12,466 bases of DNA from contig CAKQDQ010000069.1 in NCBI GenBank assembly GCA_934229335.1, positions 1-12,466 of the forward strand. The letters are read 5' to 3'. This DNA comes from an uncultured Prevotella sp. (lineage in GTDB: Bacteria > Bacteroidota > Bacteroidia > Bacteroidales > Bacteroidaceae). The notes under the pieces are model-generated. The model was given only the letters and a program-made list of their open reading frames with translations, was not told the DNA's origin and searched no databases. The position numbers and the translations under genes are program-made. Shown piece after piece: positions 1 to 6,992 of the stretch (positions within the stretch are counted from its first letter, which is position 1; every line of letters begins with the position of its first letter).

Positions 1-455
1 TGGAAAGACGAGAGCATCTGCTCAACCTTGAAGCAGAAATCAAGCGATGTCAGGAAGAAGAACGAAAGAGGCGACTGGCTAAAACAGAAGAATATACGAT
101 GTTGGTGTTCTCATTGGCTGGCACCTCTGTAGAAGATGTAGAAAAAGTATGTGACATTGTCAAACTGTTTATTGAGACAGGGCAGGTATCTGCCAACAAG
201 GATTTGGGCATTCCATTGAATAAGAAACTGCGCAATGCCGAGTTGAAACAGTTCGTCACTAATATAATAAGGTATAACGGAAAAGACTATCTCGATGGAG
301 ACTCTTTCCTCCAAACCGCCTTCTGCGAATGGTTCAGTGGCAAGAAAGAAAACATTGCCAAGAACTACTCTGTGCTGCCCAAAGACTCGCTGGTGTCGAA
401 GGAAGGGGTGGAAGCGGACTTGGAACGCTTGCGCAAAGAACGGCTGATTACATAA
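1..455 (+). CDS. C-terminal part of an unrecognised coiled-coil protein (partial at left edge)
   Basis: The reading frame is open from base 3 to the TAA at 453-455, so the gene begins before the window. The visible 150 residues start with a strongly charged stretch (ERREHLLNLEAEIKRCQEEE, then RKRR) that should be helical or coiled coil. The rest is a mixed, mostly helical segment containing FIETGQVSANKD, the aromatic patch DSFLQTAFCEWFSGKKE, and the charged end DLERLRKERLIT. There is no signal peptide, membrane segment or catalytic motif in the visible part. An internal ATG at 99 could start a 118-residue product, but the coding-like text before it argues for continuation. It resembles uncharacterised proteins I associate with Bacteroidales mobile regions, possibly a DUF6043-like protein, but that name is a guess. 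The gene ends 109 bp before the helicase start preferred here, on the same strand, with no terminator hairpin seen between them, so co-transcription is possible. Confidence 0.7.
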   Translation, partial: ERREHLLNLEAEIKRCQEEERKRRLAKTEEYTMLVFSLAGTSVEDVEKVCDIVKLFIETGQVSANKDLGIPLNKKLRNAELKQFVTNIIRYNGKDYLDGDSFLQTAFCEWFSGKKENIAKNYSVLPKDSLVSKEGVEADLERLRKERLIT

Positions 456-564
456 GGAATCGTATTTGATATAAAAGAATAATTATAGAAATAGCTTAGC
501 AATAGCCCCGATGACAACTCACAAAGGGCATTTTACTGCAGTTGAGAATAAAAACAAAAAAACT

Positions 565-3093
565 ATGATTGATTTTAAACAAAAACTACAGGAAACGAAG
601 GTTGAAAAGCCACTTTCCCCTATAGAGATATATAACAAACTTGATAGAAGTGCTGCTGCATCTGGTCCTTTACGAAAAATTCAGGAGGATGTACTTTCAG
701 AGTGGTACAAGAATCGTTTTGACGATAGAGACATTATTGTCAAACTTCATACAGGTCAAGGCAAAACTTTGATTGGCTTGTTGATGCTCCAAGCAAAACT
801 CAATGCTGATAAGGGGCCATGTTTGTTTGTATGTCCTAATATTCAACTTGCACAACAGGTGGCACTCGACGCAACAAAGTTTGGAATAAACTATTGTTTT
901 TTAGGTCAAGGTGATACTATTATACCAACTGATTTTATAGACGGGAAAACAATTTTGATTACTTATGTACAAAAAGTATTCAATGGTCGATCTATATTCG
1001 GTTTAGATATGGATGGAGAAAATGTTGGGACATTCCTTTTGGATGATTCACATGCTTGTATTGATTCTATAAAGAATGCATTTTCCATGAGAATTGAGCG
1101 TCAGTCACCTTTATTCAAAATCTTCTTGGAAATGTTTAAAGGGTCACTGACAGAACAAGGCGAAGGAGATTATTACAAGATACTGGGTTCAGAATCGTGC
1201 TCTTCTATTATGGTCATACCATATTGGGATTGGATAAGAAAGAAAGGCGAAGTTGTGAAGAAGCTTATAGATAATGAAGATTTGAATCTTAATATCAAAT
1301 TTACACTTCCCATAATTCAGAACATTCTTGAATATTGTACGATGTATGTCACAGGCAACAGAATAGAAATTACGCCAGACTATATGCCAATCGAGAGATT
1401 TACGTCTTTTTACAATGCAAAGACGAGAATATTAATGTCTGCAACCACTCAAGATGACTCATTTTTTATCCGAGGCTTTGATTTCTCTAAAGAGGCCATC
1501 CAAACTCCATTAACTTGTTCGATGAACGAGTGGTCGGGTGAAAAGATGATATTGTTTCCGACAATTATCTCTGAAGACTTGAATGCTTTATCAATTAGAG
1601 AAATGATGATGAGACATGTTGATAATAGAAAGTTTGGCATAGTATCTCTCGTCCCATCTTTTAGGATTGCTGTGGAATTGTATCGAAACATGATCATTCC
1701 CCAGTCACAACAAATGAATGATGTTTTGAAGTACCTTTCAAGCGGCACATGTCCTGATATGGTAGTATTTGTTAATAGATATGATGGAGTTGACCTTGCA
1801 GACAATAAGTGTAGAGTACTGATACTTGATTCTCTTCCTATGTTTGATTGTCTTTCTGACAGATATGATGGAAAATGCCGACAGGGTAATAAACTCACTG
1901 AAATCAAAATCGCGCAGAAAATAGAACAAGGATTAGGTCGTAGTGTCAGAAGCCAAACAGATTATAGTGTCATCATAATTCTTGGTGAAGACCTTGTTCG
2001 TTTTATGAAGACAAGTAGGACTCAAAAATATTTTTCTGCACAAACTAAAGCACAGATTAGTATTGGCGAGAATGTTACTACAATGATACGAGAGGAAGCG
2101 GCTATTACTGATTCGAGGAAAGCCTTTGTCGAAACTATCAAACAATGCATAAATAGAGATGAAGGTTGGAAGGCATTCTACCAAGAGACTATGAACAAAA
2201 CAATTGTCAATGCGGCTGCAGATGAGAAGGAATCTGCTATTGAGCACATTATAGTGGAAAACGAAATAGATAAAGCTCTTAAGTCCCATAATGTTCGCGG
2301 TGCAAAGCGAAAAATTCAGAAATTGATAGATTGCGCAACGGACGATAAAGACAAGGGGTGGTACCAGCAATTGCTAGCTAAATACACGTTCTTGGAAAGT
2401 GAGATTGATGCTGAGAAAATTCAGTACGAAGCCCATTTTAACAATCCGTATTTACTAAAGCCGGAAAAATTCCCATACAAGAAAATTGGTGTGGTTAACA
2501 CTTCTCGTTTACAATTGATAAAGAATGGCCTTGAACGTTTCGAAACTTATTTGGACTTGAAACTTTATGTGGAAGAATTATGCTCCAATTTGGTATTTGC
2601 TATTGCTTCCGAGAAATTTGAAGAGGCTGTAAAAAATATGGGTGAATATCTGGGCTTTGAGAGCCAGCGTCCAGATTTGGAATATAAGACTGGGCCAGAC
2701 AATCTGTGGCATTTTGGCAATGGAACTTTCTTCCTGATTGAGTGCAAAAATGAGGTCGAACTGGATCGAAAGGAAATTTCTAAATCAGAGGTCGGTCAGA
2801 TGAGTAACCACATTCACTGGTTTAAGTCTCATTATCCAGACTCTAAAATATGTGCCAATATATGGATTCATCCAACAAACAAGATTTCTCCATTGGCGAA
2901 TCTTGGAGAAAAGGCTTACGCTATTACTCCAGGAAAACTCAACATACTCCGTAAAGCGATATTAAAATATACAAGTGAATTCCAAGATGTAGATTTAACC
3001 TCTATAAGTGATGAATTCATACAGAAATTAATCAAACAATATAAATTTGAGGAACGATCTTTCGTAAATACCTATTTGGAAGAATGTAAATAA
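565..3093 (+). CDS. Fused SF2 helicase (XPD/DinG-like) and PD-(D/E)xK nuclease, candidate defence protein
   Basis: The start at 565 (MIDFKQKLQETK) is preferred because an A-rich tract precedes it, as usual in Bacteroidetes. The frame also has an ATG at 511, giving 860 residues; residue numbers here use that longer form. Motif I is TGQGKT (81-86). Motif II is DDSH (178-181) in place of DEAH, and motif III is SAT (310-312). NRYDGVDL...RVLILDSLP (422-443) and QGLGRSVRSQTD (473-484) fit motifs V and VI of Rad3/DinG-type C-terminal helicase domains. A helical linker spans about 500-700. The last part holds a restriction-endonuclease-like site: D730 in GPDNLW, the ECK triad (E744, K746) and Q763 in VGQMSNH. 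The protein should be cytosolic and act on DNA, coupling ATP-driven translocation or unwinding to cleavage. No methyltransferase, HamA-like gene or other partner lies in the window. The motifs are seen; the defence role is inferred from architecture and setting. The family is real, but its substrate is unknown to me. Confidence 0.85.
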   Translation: MIDFKQKLQETKVEKPLSPIEIYNKLDRSAAASGPLRKIQEDVLSEWYKNRFDDRDIIVKLHTGQGKTLIGLLMLQAKLNADKGPCLFVCPNIQLAQQVALDATKFGINYCFLGQGDTIIPTDFIDGKTILITYVQKVFNGRSIFGLDMDGENVGTFLLDDSHACIDSIKNAFSMRIERQSPLFKIFLEMFKGSLTEQGEGDYYKILGSESCSSIMVIPYWDWIRKKGEVVKKLIDNEDLNLNIKFTLPIIQNILEYCTMYVTGNRIEITPDYMPIERFTSFYNAKTRILMSATTQDDSFFIRGFDFSKEAIQTPLTCSMNEWSGEKMILFPTIISEDLNALSIREMMMRHVDNRKFGIVSLVPSFRIAVELYRNMIIPQSQQMNDVLKYLSSGTCPDMVVFVNRYDGVDLADNKCRVLILDSLPMFDCLSDRYDGKCRQGNKLTEIKIAQKIEQGLGRSVRSQTDYSVIIILGEDLVRFMKTSRTQKYFSAQTKAQISIGENVTTMIREEAAITDSRKAFVETIKQCINRDEGWKAFYQETMNKTIVNAAADEKESAIEHIIVENEIDKALKSHNVRGAKRKIQKLIDCATDDKDKGWYQQLLAKYTFLESEIDAEKIQYEAHFNNPYLLKPEKFPYKKIGVVNTSRLQLIKNGLERFETYLDLKLYVEELCSNLVFAIASEKFEEAVKNMGEYLGFESQRPDLEYKTGPDNLWHFGNGTFFLIECKNEVELDRKEISKSEVGQMSNHIHWFKSHYPDSKICANIWIHPTNKISPLANLGEKAYAITPGKLNILRKAILKYTSEFQDVDLTSISDEFIQKLIKQYKFEERSFVNTYLEECK

Positions 3094-3163
3094 TAAGATA
3101 CTATAGTTTTCATTGCTAAAGGTACAGCCCCAAAATATCTGTTTCGCATTTTTGCAATATAAT

Positions 3164-3195
3164 TTTGTATGAGCACAGAATTTTTCGTACCTTTG
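3164..3195 (+). promoter_or_regulatory. Consensus Bacteroidetes promoter
   Basis: TTTG at 3164-3167 and TACCTTTG at 3188-3195 are separated by 20 bp. This matches the Bacteroidetes primary sigma consensus (TTTG, 19-21 bp, TAnnTTTG) at every conserved base. Transcription should start near 3202 on the plus strand. No conventional gene follows before the terminator at 3411-3444, which makes its target unclear. Confidence 0.7.
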
Positions 3196-3376
3196 CACAA
3201 ACAAAAGAAAGGAATATATAGAAAAGGACAAGAAAGAATAGGAAGAGCATCACACGGATGCTTCTCGATATTTGTTGATTGATAACATTAAGGATGCTTA
3301 TGGCGTTCCTTATTTGTACCAAAGTCTCTGTAAGTCGCTGATAATCAGTGGAGGCTAATTTCGAGGAGGTGAAGTA

Positions 3377-3430
3377 ATGCCGAAAGGTAAACACATAATA
3401 TACTATAAGCAAAAGCGTGCAGCTCAATGA
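3377..3430 (+). CDS. Possible 17-residue ORF with perfect Shine-Dalgarno, overlapping the terminator
   Basis: ATG at 3377 follows AGGAGGT (3364-3370) at 6 bp spacing, and it encodes MPKGKHIIYYKQKRAAQ before a TGA at 3428-3430. Such a complete Shine-Dalgarno is uncommon in Bacteroidetes, which is the main reason to list it. The last six codons and the stop lie inside the 5' arm and loop of the terminator hairpin, the arrangement of a leader peptide that could affect hairpin formation. The peptide is basic with no signal sequence. Chance occurrence is quite possible at this length. Confidence 0.22.
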   Translation: MPKGKHIIYYKQKRAAQ

Positions 3431-3444
3431 GTTGCACGCTTTTT
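3411..3444 (+). terminator. Strong intrinsic terminator
   Basis: AAAAGCGTGCAGCTC (3411-3425) pairs with GAGTTGCACGCTTTT (3429-3443) over 15 bp with a single G-U pair and a 3-nt AAT loop, followed by the end of a T run. The A-run and T-run flanks make it potentially bidirectional. It ends the short transcript started near 3202. Confidence 0.75.
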
Positions 3445-3741
3445 GCGTTTATGGGATTTTGTTACAACCATATCCACAGCAAGAAGAAACTTCCCTTTCC
3501 TTTGGTCCTGCTTTACGCTCCTAACAACCCGAACCACAGCAGAGAGAATCTACTATCCCTTTGGGATGGCTGGGATGGGGCTTCTGGATAAGGCTTCTCT
3601 TGTGGGCTTGGTGAGCGACTTATGGGCCTTTTCTGTCCTGATTACTGCGATTATTGTGTATATTGTCGCGTCTTAACATGATTTAACCTACTTGACCTTG
3701 CTTTTTAACACCTTTGTTGACCTTTTGTCATAAATATGGCG
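3445..3741. other. Spacer without a supported gene
   Basis: A 77-codon open frame (3443-3676, plus strand) starts within the terminator T tract and has a hydrophobic C-terminal stretch (LWAFSVLITAIIVYIVA). It has no A-rich or Shine-Dalgarno start, and its composition (many Thr, Arg, Phe) is not convincing, so I do not call it a gene. Nothing else is seen in the spacer before the promoter-like site at 3742. Confidence 0.4.
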
Positions 3742-3749
3742 TATTTTTG
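3742..3749 (+). promoter_or_regulatory. -7 promoter box for the first secreted-protein operon
   Basis: TATTTTTG fits TAnnTTTG exactly. The -33 element is weak: TTGA at 3717-3720 lies at 21 bp spacing, while the better TTTG at 3713-3716 is 25 bp away. The predicted start near 3756 would give a leader of about 180 nt before the ATG at 3936. Confidence 0.45.
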
Positions 3750-3919
3750 CAGAAAATTAACGCTGTAATGGTTACTTTGCGCTCCATCCACGACCCATCC
3801 ATTGCCCCGCTTGCTGCTGCGAGTGGTGCGTTGCGTGTCGCTTGGCTGTGCTGAGTGCCATTTCTGTTTACACCTATTTATATATATAACCCATTCAACT
3901 ACTGATATTCATTAACAAT

Positions 3920-3929
3920 TAAAAACTAT
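3920..3929 (+). promoter_or_regulatory. A-rich translation-initiation element
   Basis: TAAAAACTAT lies 6 bp before the ATG at 3936. The identical ten bases sit 7 bp before the ATG of the paralogue (6976-6985). Bacteroidetes genes commonly start after A-rich tracts rather than Shine-Dalgarno sites, so this supports both chosen starts. Confidence 0.45.
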
Positions 3930-3935
3930 AACATT

Positions 3936-6089
3936 ATGACAAAACATTTACGATTAATCATGCTATCCCTACTCGCAATGATTTGCATGGGGGGGTATTC
4001 GCAGAGTGAAACTGTGTTCAAAACGCTGTCTTTCCCAGATGAGAACCAACAAACTAACAAAGTCCGAAATTATAGCACTCCCTGGACAGCCAAGATAGGA
4101 GATGATACATGGAGTATTGATAATTGTAATAACAATAACTGGAATAATGATTGGAAACACATTGCAATGGGTTCGAAGAGTGGTGCGACTGTTGCCTCGA
4201 TTGCAACAGATAAACCACTCGCTGCTGCTATAACTAAGGTAGTTGTTAATTATGGCACAGTCGTAAATCTTCCTAAGAACCTGAACAGTCTTAAGTTAAT
4301 TGTTGCTTCTGACAATGGTTTCAACAATGATGTTGAAACGATAGATGGTGGCAAGTCGTTTTCGACAGATGGCCAAAGTACCTTTACGATAACGACTCCT
4401 GCAGAAGGAAGATACTTTAAGTTGGAATATGATTTAAATAAAACAGTTGACGGGAAGAACAAGGCCAAGAACGGCGTGATTCAAATTAAAACTGTTGAAT
4501 ATTACACTAAACCTGCGTCTTCCAAAACTCCCACAACCACCACCTTCGGCACCAATTATGATGGCAAGACCTTCAATTTCGTAAATGGTGTACTTGAGGG
4601 ATGGAAGGCTCCTACCGCAACTCATACTCCTGCAGATGTAGCTGGATCCATCGCCTACAAAAGCGACAATGAAACAGTAGCAACAGTTGACGCAAACGGC
4701 CAACTGACTTTCAAAGGTTATGGAACAGCTAAGATTACCGCTACATTCTCCCCTACCAAAACTGAAACATACGCTGAGTCTACCGCTTCTTATACTATAA
4801 CCAATATCAAGTCTAAATATTATGCAACGGTTGCTGACTTGCGCAAGGACTTGAATAATGGTACGCTTAATGCAAATGATGAGGTTGCTGTTAAGCTTAC
4901 AGATGCCAAAGTATTGTATGTTAACCAATGGACTTCTAATAAAGTCGATCATACCCAGTATTTTGTGCGCGAGGGAAATGCCGCCATATCTTTCTATGAT
5001 ACAGACATCAAGATGTCTAAGAGTGCTGTTGTAAATGGAACTTTTATGGGTAAAATTGGAAGTCTTACCGGTTTGCTTGTTCTTACTAAGAATAATAATA
5101 CAAATCCTGCTGGCTTGCAAGTAAAGACCAGCACCAAACCCGCTGAGCCCATCGAAATATCAACTGACGACATAGCCAATTATGTATGTGACTTGGTTAC
5201 AGTAAAGGGCGCAACTGTTATAGGAGGAACCGATTGTGCACTTTTCAACGGAAATAAACTTATGCCTCTATATTACAATAAATTCTTTCCACGGACCACG
5301 TCTCTGGAGGCACCTTATGATGATGCTAATGTAGATTTGACAAGTGCCATCGTGCTGACTTATGTTAATAAACAAAATGAACTTGTCTACGAGTTGGCTC
5401 CAACCGATAAGTATTCTTTAGTATATAATCTCTCCGAAGAGTCTGTTAATGCTATTGCTGCTAAGACAGATGTTGCAGTTTCATTGAAGCGTACATTCTA
5501 CAAGGATGGCGGATGGAATACTCTTTGCTTGCCTTTCGCTGTTAATGCAACTGATTTTGAAGGTGCAGAGGTGCGCGAGGTAGACGTTACCCAGAGTAGT
5601 GAAAACACCCTCGTCTTCAAAGAGGCAACAACCATCAAGGCAGGTAAGCCTTATCTGATTAAGTGGGCTAAGACACCTAACGAGGTTTGCGATTTCGTTA
5701 ATACATTCGAAGGTGTAACCCTTGTCGCTACCGCCACTCCTGTCAAGGTAAATGATGCCATCACATTCACCGGTTTCTACAATAAGGCAACTGCTGACAA
5801 GCTGGGCGCATCTGTTGCTGCTATCGGCGCAGGAAACAAGCTGTTCAAGGTGACCTCGGGTGAGATGAAGGGCTTCCGTGCCGCTTTCGTCCTCAACCCT
5901 GCCACTCCAGCTGCAGGCATCAAGGTGGTAATCGACGGAACTACTACTGGTATCGAAGACCTGGTAGTCGACGGCGTCAAGGCCAACGGTCGTGTGTACA
6001 ACCTCAATGGACAGTATGTAGGCAACAGCCTCAATGGTCTGCAGCCCGGCCTCTATATCCAGAATGGCAAGAAGATAGTAATAAAGTAA
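3936..6089 (+). CDS. Exported Ig-like (BIG) protein with T9SS-like tail, paralogue 1
   Basis: The 717-residue product starts with a signal peptide (basic MTKHLR, hydrophobic 7-19, likely cut after GYSQ near residue 23). Residues about 24-190 look like an Asn-rich beta domain. Residues about 198-290 are an Ig-like BIG-type repeat (ETVATVDANGQLTFKGYGTA, then KITATF). Residues about 296-495 are a beta-rich passenger (ATVADLRKDLNNGTLNANDE..., OB-like by appearance) with no counterpart in the paralogue. Residues about 511-668 are a module marked GGWNTLCLPF that I know from Prevotella surface proteins, and 674-717 (GRVYNLNGQ...GLYIQNGKK) resemble a type A T9SS sorting tail. It is therefore probably exported to the surface. 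No enzyme motif was found, so adhesion or glycan binding is only a guess. The 5' half is visibly more AT-rich than the 3' end. A small-protein gene follows after 19 bp. The signal, BIG and tail calls are sound; the function is unknown. Confidence 0.85.
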   Translation: MTKHLRLIMLSLLAMICMGGYSQSETVFKTLSFPDENQQTNKVRNYSTPWTAKIGDDTWSIDNCNNNNWNNDWKHIAMGSKSGATVASIATDKPLAAAITKVVVNYGTVVNLPKNLNSLKLIVASDNGFNNDVETIDGGKSFSTDGQSTFTITTPAEGRYFKLEYDLNKTVDGKNKAKNGVIQIKTVEYYTKPASSKTPTTTTFGTNYDGKTFNFVNGVLEGWKAPTATHTPADVAGSIAYKSDNETVATVDANGQLTFKGYGTAKITATFSPTKTETYAESTASYTITNIKSKYYATVADLRKDLNNGTLNANDEVAVKLTDAKVLYVNQWTSNKVDHTQYFVREGNAAISFYDTDIKMSKSAVVNGTFMGKIGSLTGLLVLTKNNNTNPAGLQVKTSTKPAEPIEISTDDIANYVCDLVTVKGATVIGGTDCALFNGNKLMPLYYNKFFPRTTSLEAPYDDANVDLTSAIVLTYVNKQNELVYELAPTDKYSLVYNLSEESVNAIAAKTDVAVSLKRTFYKDGGWNTLCLPFAVNATDFEGAEVREVDVTQSSENTLVFKEATTIKAGKPYLIKWAKTPNEVCDFVNTFEGVTLVATATPVKVNDAITFTGFYNKATADKLGASVAAIGAGNKLFKVTSGEMKGFRAAFVLNPATPAAGIKVVIDGTTTGIEDLVVDGVKANGRVYNLNGQYVGNSLNGLQPGLYIQNGKKIVIK

Positions 6090-6108
6090 TTAACATCTAA
6101 ATATATAT

Positions 6109-6312
6109 ATGATTATGAAGCAAAAATATATTATGCCCAAAGCAGAGCTGATCGAAGTAAAAGCTAACGCCATCCTCGCTGGCTCGAACGTTATTAACAA
6201 CAATACCGTCGACATCAATGAGCCCACTATGGGCGGAGGTGACGGCGGTGCAGCCCGCTCAATGCGTTTCGACGTGTGGGAAGACATCGACGAGACCAAC
6301 GGGTATAAATAA
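6109..6312 (+). CDS. Small acidic protein partnered with paralogue 1
   Basis: This gene encodes 67 residues (62 codons before the stop if the ATG at 6115 is used, MKQKY). It has a basic start (MIMKQKYIMPKAELIEVKAN), then AILAGS, a variable Asn- and Gly-rich centre (GGGDGG), and the end RFDVWEDIDETNGYK. It lies 19 bp after the large exported protein on the same strand, with an AT-rich spacer and no promoter box, so the two are surely co-transcribed. The hydrophobic patch NAILAG is too short for a normal signal peptide or membrane helix. The second operon has a paralogue in the same position with the same end. Proteins starting K-Y-x-P-x-x-E with a LLxGS motif are common in Prevotella and Bacteroides, but I know of no assigned function. 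It could be a partner, chaperone-like factor or secreted peptide. The gene call is firm; the role is unknown. Confidence 0.75.
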   Translation: MIMKQKYIMPKAELIEVKANAILAGSNVINNNTVDINEPTMGGGDGGAARSMRFDVWEDIDETNGYK

Positions 6313-6370
6313 CCCATAGCCAAGGGCACAAGGGATATATAAGCCCCAGCCCATAGACAACAATCAAACC

Positions 6371-6404
6371 AGCCCCCATGCGACGAGCTAATCGCATGGG
6401 GGCT
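6371..6404 (+). terminator. Terminator hairpin of the first secreted-protein operon
   Basis: AGCCCCCATGCGA (6371-6383) and TCGCATGGGGGCT (6392-6404) form a perfect 13-bp stem with an 8-nt loop, 59 bp after the small-protein stop codon. The following sequence (AATTGTTG) is only moderately T-rich, but position and stem strength support termination. Confidence 0.65.
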
Positions 6405-6448
6405 AATTGTTGCCAGCCGGAAGCCCTTGCCAAGCTGGTAGTAACTTA

Positions 6449-6495
6449 GGGTTATTGCAAGCGTTACCCCGGCAGGACTTTTGCTGCAATAACCC
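6449..6495. repeat. Perfect 11-bp inverted repeat
   Basis: GGGTTATTGCA (6449-6459) is mirrored by TGCAATAACCC (6485-6495) around a 25-nt loop. It lies 45 bp beyond the terminator hairpin with no gene beside it. It could be a second RNA hairpin, a protein-binding site or the trace of a small mobile element; there is no T tract after it. Confidence 0.55.
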
Positions 6496-6854
6496 AAAAC
6501 GGTCATTAGGCAGTTTAGGTTTATCATTATTTCGTGGTGTGAAATGGCTGTTTCATGGTTTGCTTCCATTGTTTCAAACCTTGAATTCTGTAATTTATGC
6601 TTTCGTTTCAGAATGTTGGTGGACTCCTTGCTTTTGTCTTTTGTGACTATGAGCGCCATGTTGATGGGCTGGTGGTAGTGGATGCTGTCGCCGGGTGTCA
6701 GTAGGGTAGTGGAGGCAGTCTTGAGTGCTGCGCTGATGCGTGCGTGTGGTGAAATGTGACCTGTAGTAGTGGCTATTTTGGGTGTTTAGCATTATTTAAC
6801 ATGAGTACTCCGTTTTTTCTCTGTGCTTTCTGCCCGATAGTCGTGGATTTGATG
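6496..6854. other. Gene-free spacer
   Basis: Short frames on both strands here have His-, Arg- or Ser-rich compositions without a plausible start, so none is called. Apart from minor hairpins such as TGAAA...TTTCA near 6540-6556, I see nothing interpretable before the promoter-like site at 6855. The plus strand is G- and T-rich from about 6600 to 6780. Confidence 0.4.
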
Positions 6855-6862
6855 TAGCTTTG
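6855..6862 (+). promoter_or_regulatory. -7 promoter box for the second secreted-protein operon
   Basis: TAGCTTTG fits TAnnTTTG exactly. No clear TTTG is found at 19-21 bp upstream; the nearest is TTTC at 6827-6830, 24 bp away. A start near 6869 would leave a leader of about 124 nt before the ATG at 6993, so both paralogous operons would have long leaders. Confidence 0.45.
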
Positions 6863-6975
6863 TAAGGCCAAACAGCGTTGCTGGCGGCGCCTGACTCGCT
6901 CTTCGGGATTGGGGACGATAGGCGGGCGGATCAAGCTGTGGTGCAGGAAATGATATTCTACCATAATACTGAATC

Positions 6976-6985
6976 TAAAAACTAT
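6976..6985 (+). promoter_or_regulatory. A-rich translation-initiation element, copy 2
   Basis: TAAAAACTAT stands 7 bp before the ATG at 6993 and is identical to the element before the paralogous gene at 3936. It supports this start and common ancestry or shared control of the two operons. Confidence 0.45.
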
Positions 6986-6992
6986 TAATAAG

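Larger units (their letters stand above)
3202..3444 (+). ncRNA. Putative short transcript (small RNA, tiny-ORF mRNA or attenuated leader)
   Basis: This stretch is bounded by a consensus promoter (3164-3195) and a strong intrinsic terminator (3411-3444), predicting an RNA of about 240 nt. The 5' part is purine-rich. Two internal helices are visible: AGCATC (3246-3251) with GATGCT (3257-3262), and the 11-base CTGATAATCAG at 3338-3348. One frame after a TAG near 3235 reads without ATG to a TAA at 3356-3358 and ends DNIKDAYGVPYLYQSL..., which looks coding but lacks a normal start, so it may be a gene remnant. A 17-codon ORF preceded by a Shine-Dalgarno site follows at 3377-3430. I do not recognise an RNA family. 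Whether the RNA acts itself, encodes the small peptide or is a leader for the gene at 3936 cannot be decided by eye. Confidence 0.35.

Noticed and set aside
1449..2370. Minus-strand frames inside the helicase gene
   Set aside because: They cross helicase motifs V and VI on the other strand and show no protein features.
565..3093. Type III restriction, Hachiman or DISARM component
   Set aside because: No methylase, HamA-like nuclease gene or DrmB-like neighbour is present, and the helicase core looks closer to the XPD/DinG group.
3116..3427. Minus-strand frame of 103 codons with hydrophobic segments
   Set aside because: It runs antisense through the consensus promoter and terminator; the Phe/Leu-rich text comes from A-rich plus-strand sequence.
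3443..3676. 77-codon plus-strand frame with a hydrophobic tail
   Set aside because: It begins in the terminator T tract, has no start signal and an uneven composition; kept only as a remark on the spacer.
4434..5120. Minus-strand open frame of 228 codons inside paralogue 1
   Set aside because: It is antisense to BIG and passenger domains that read well; Cys-, Ile- and Ser-rich with no start context or recognisable motif.
6109..6312. Small Gly-rich protein as a RiPP or bacteriocin precursor
   Set aside because: GGGDGG suggests a double-glycine leader, but no peptidase-transporter, maturase or immunity gene is in the window, and the conserved part is the C-end, not a leader before a GG site.
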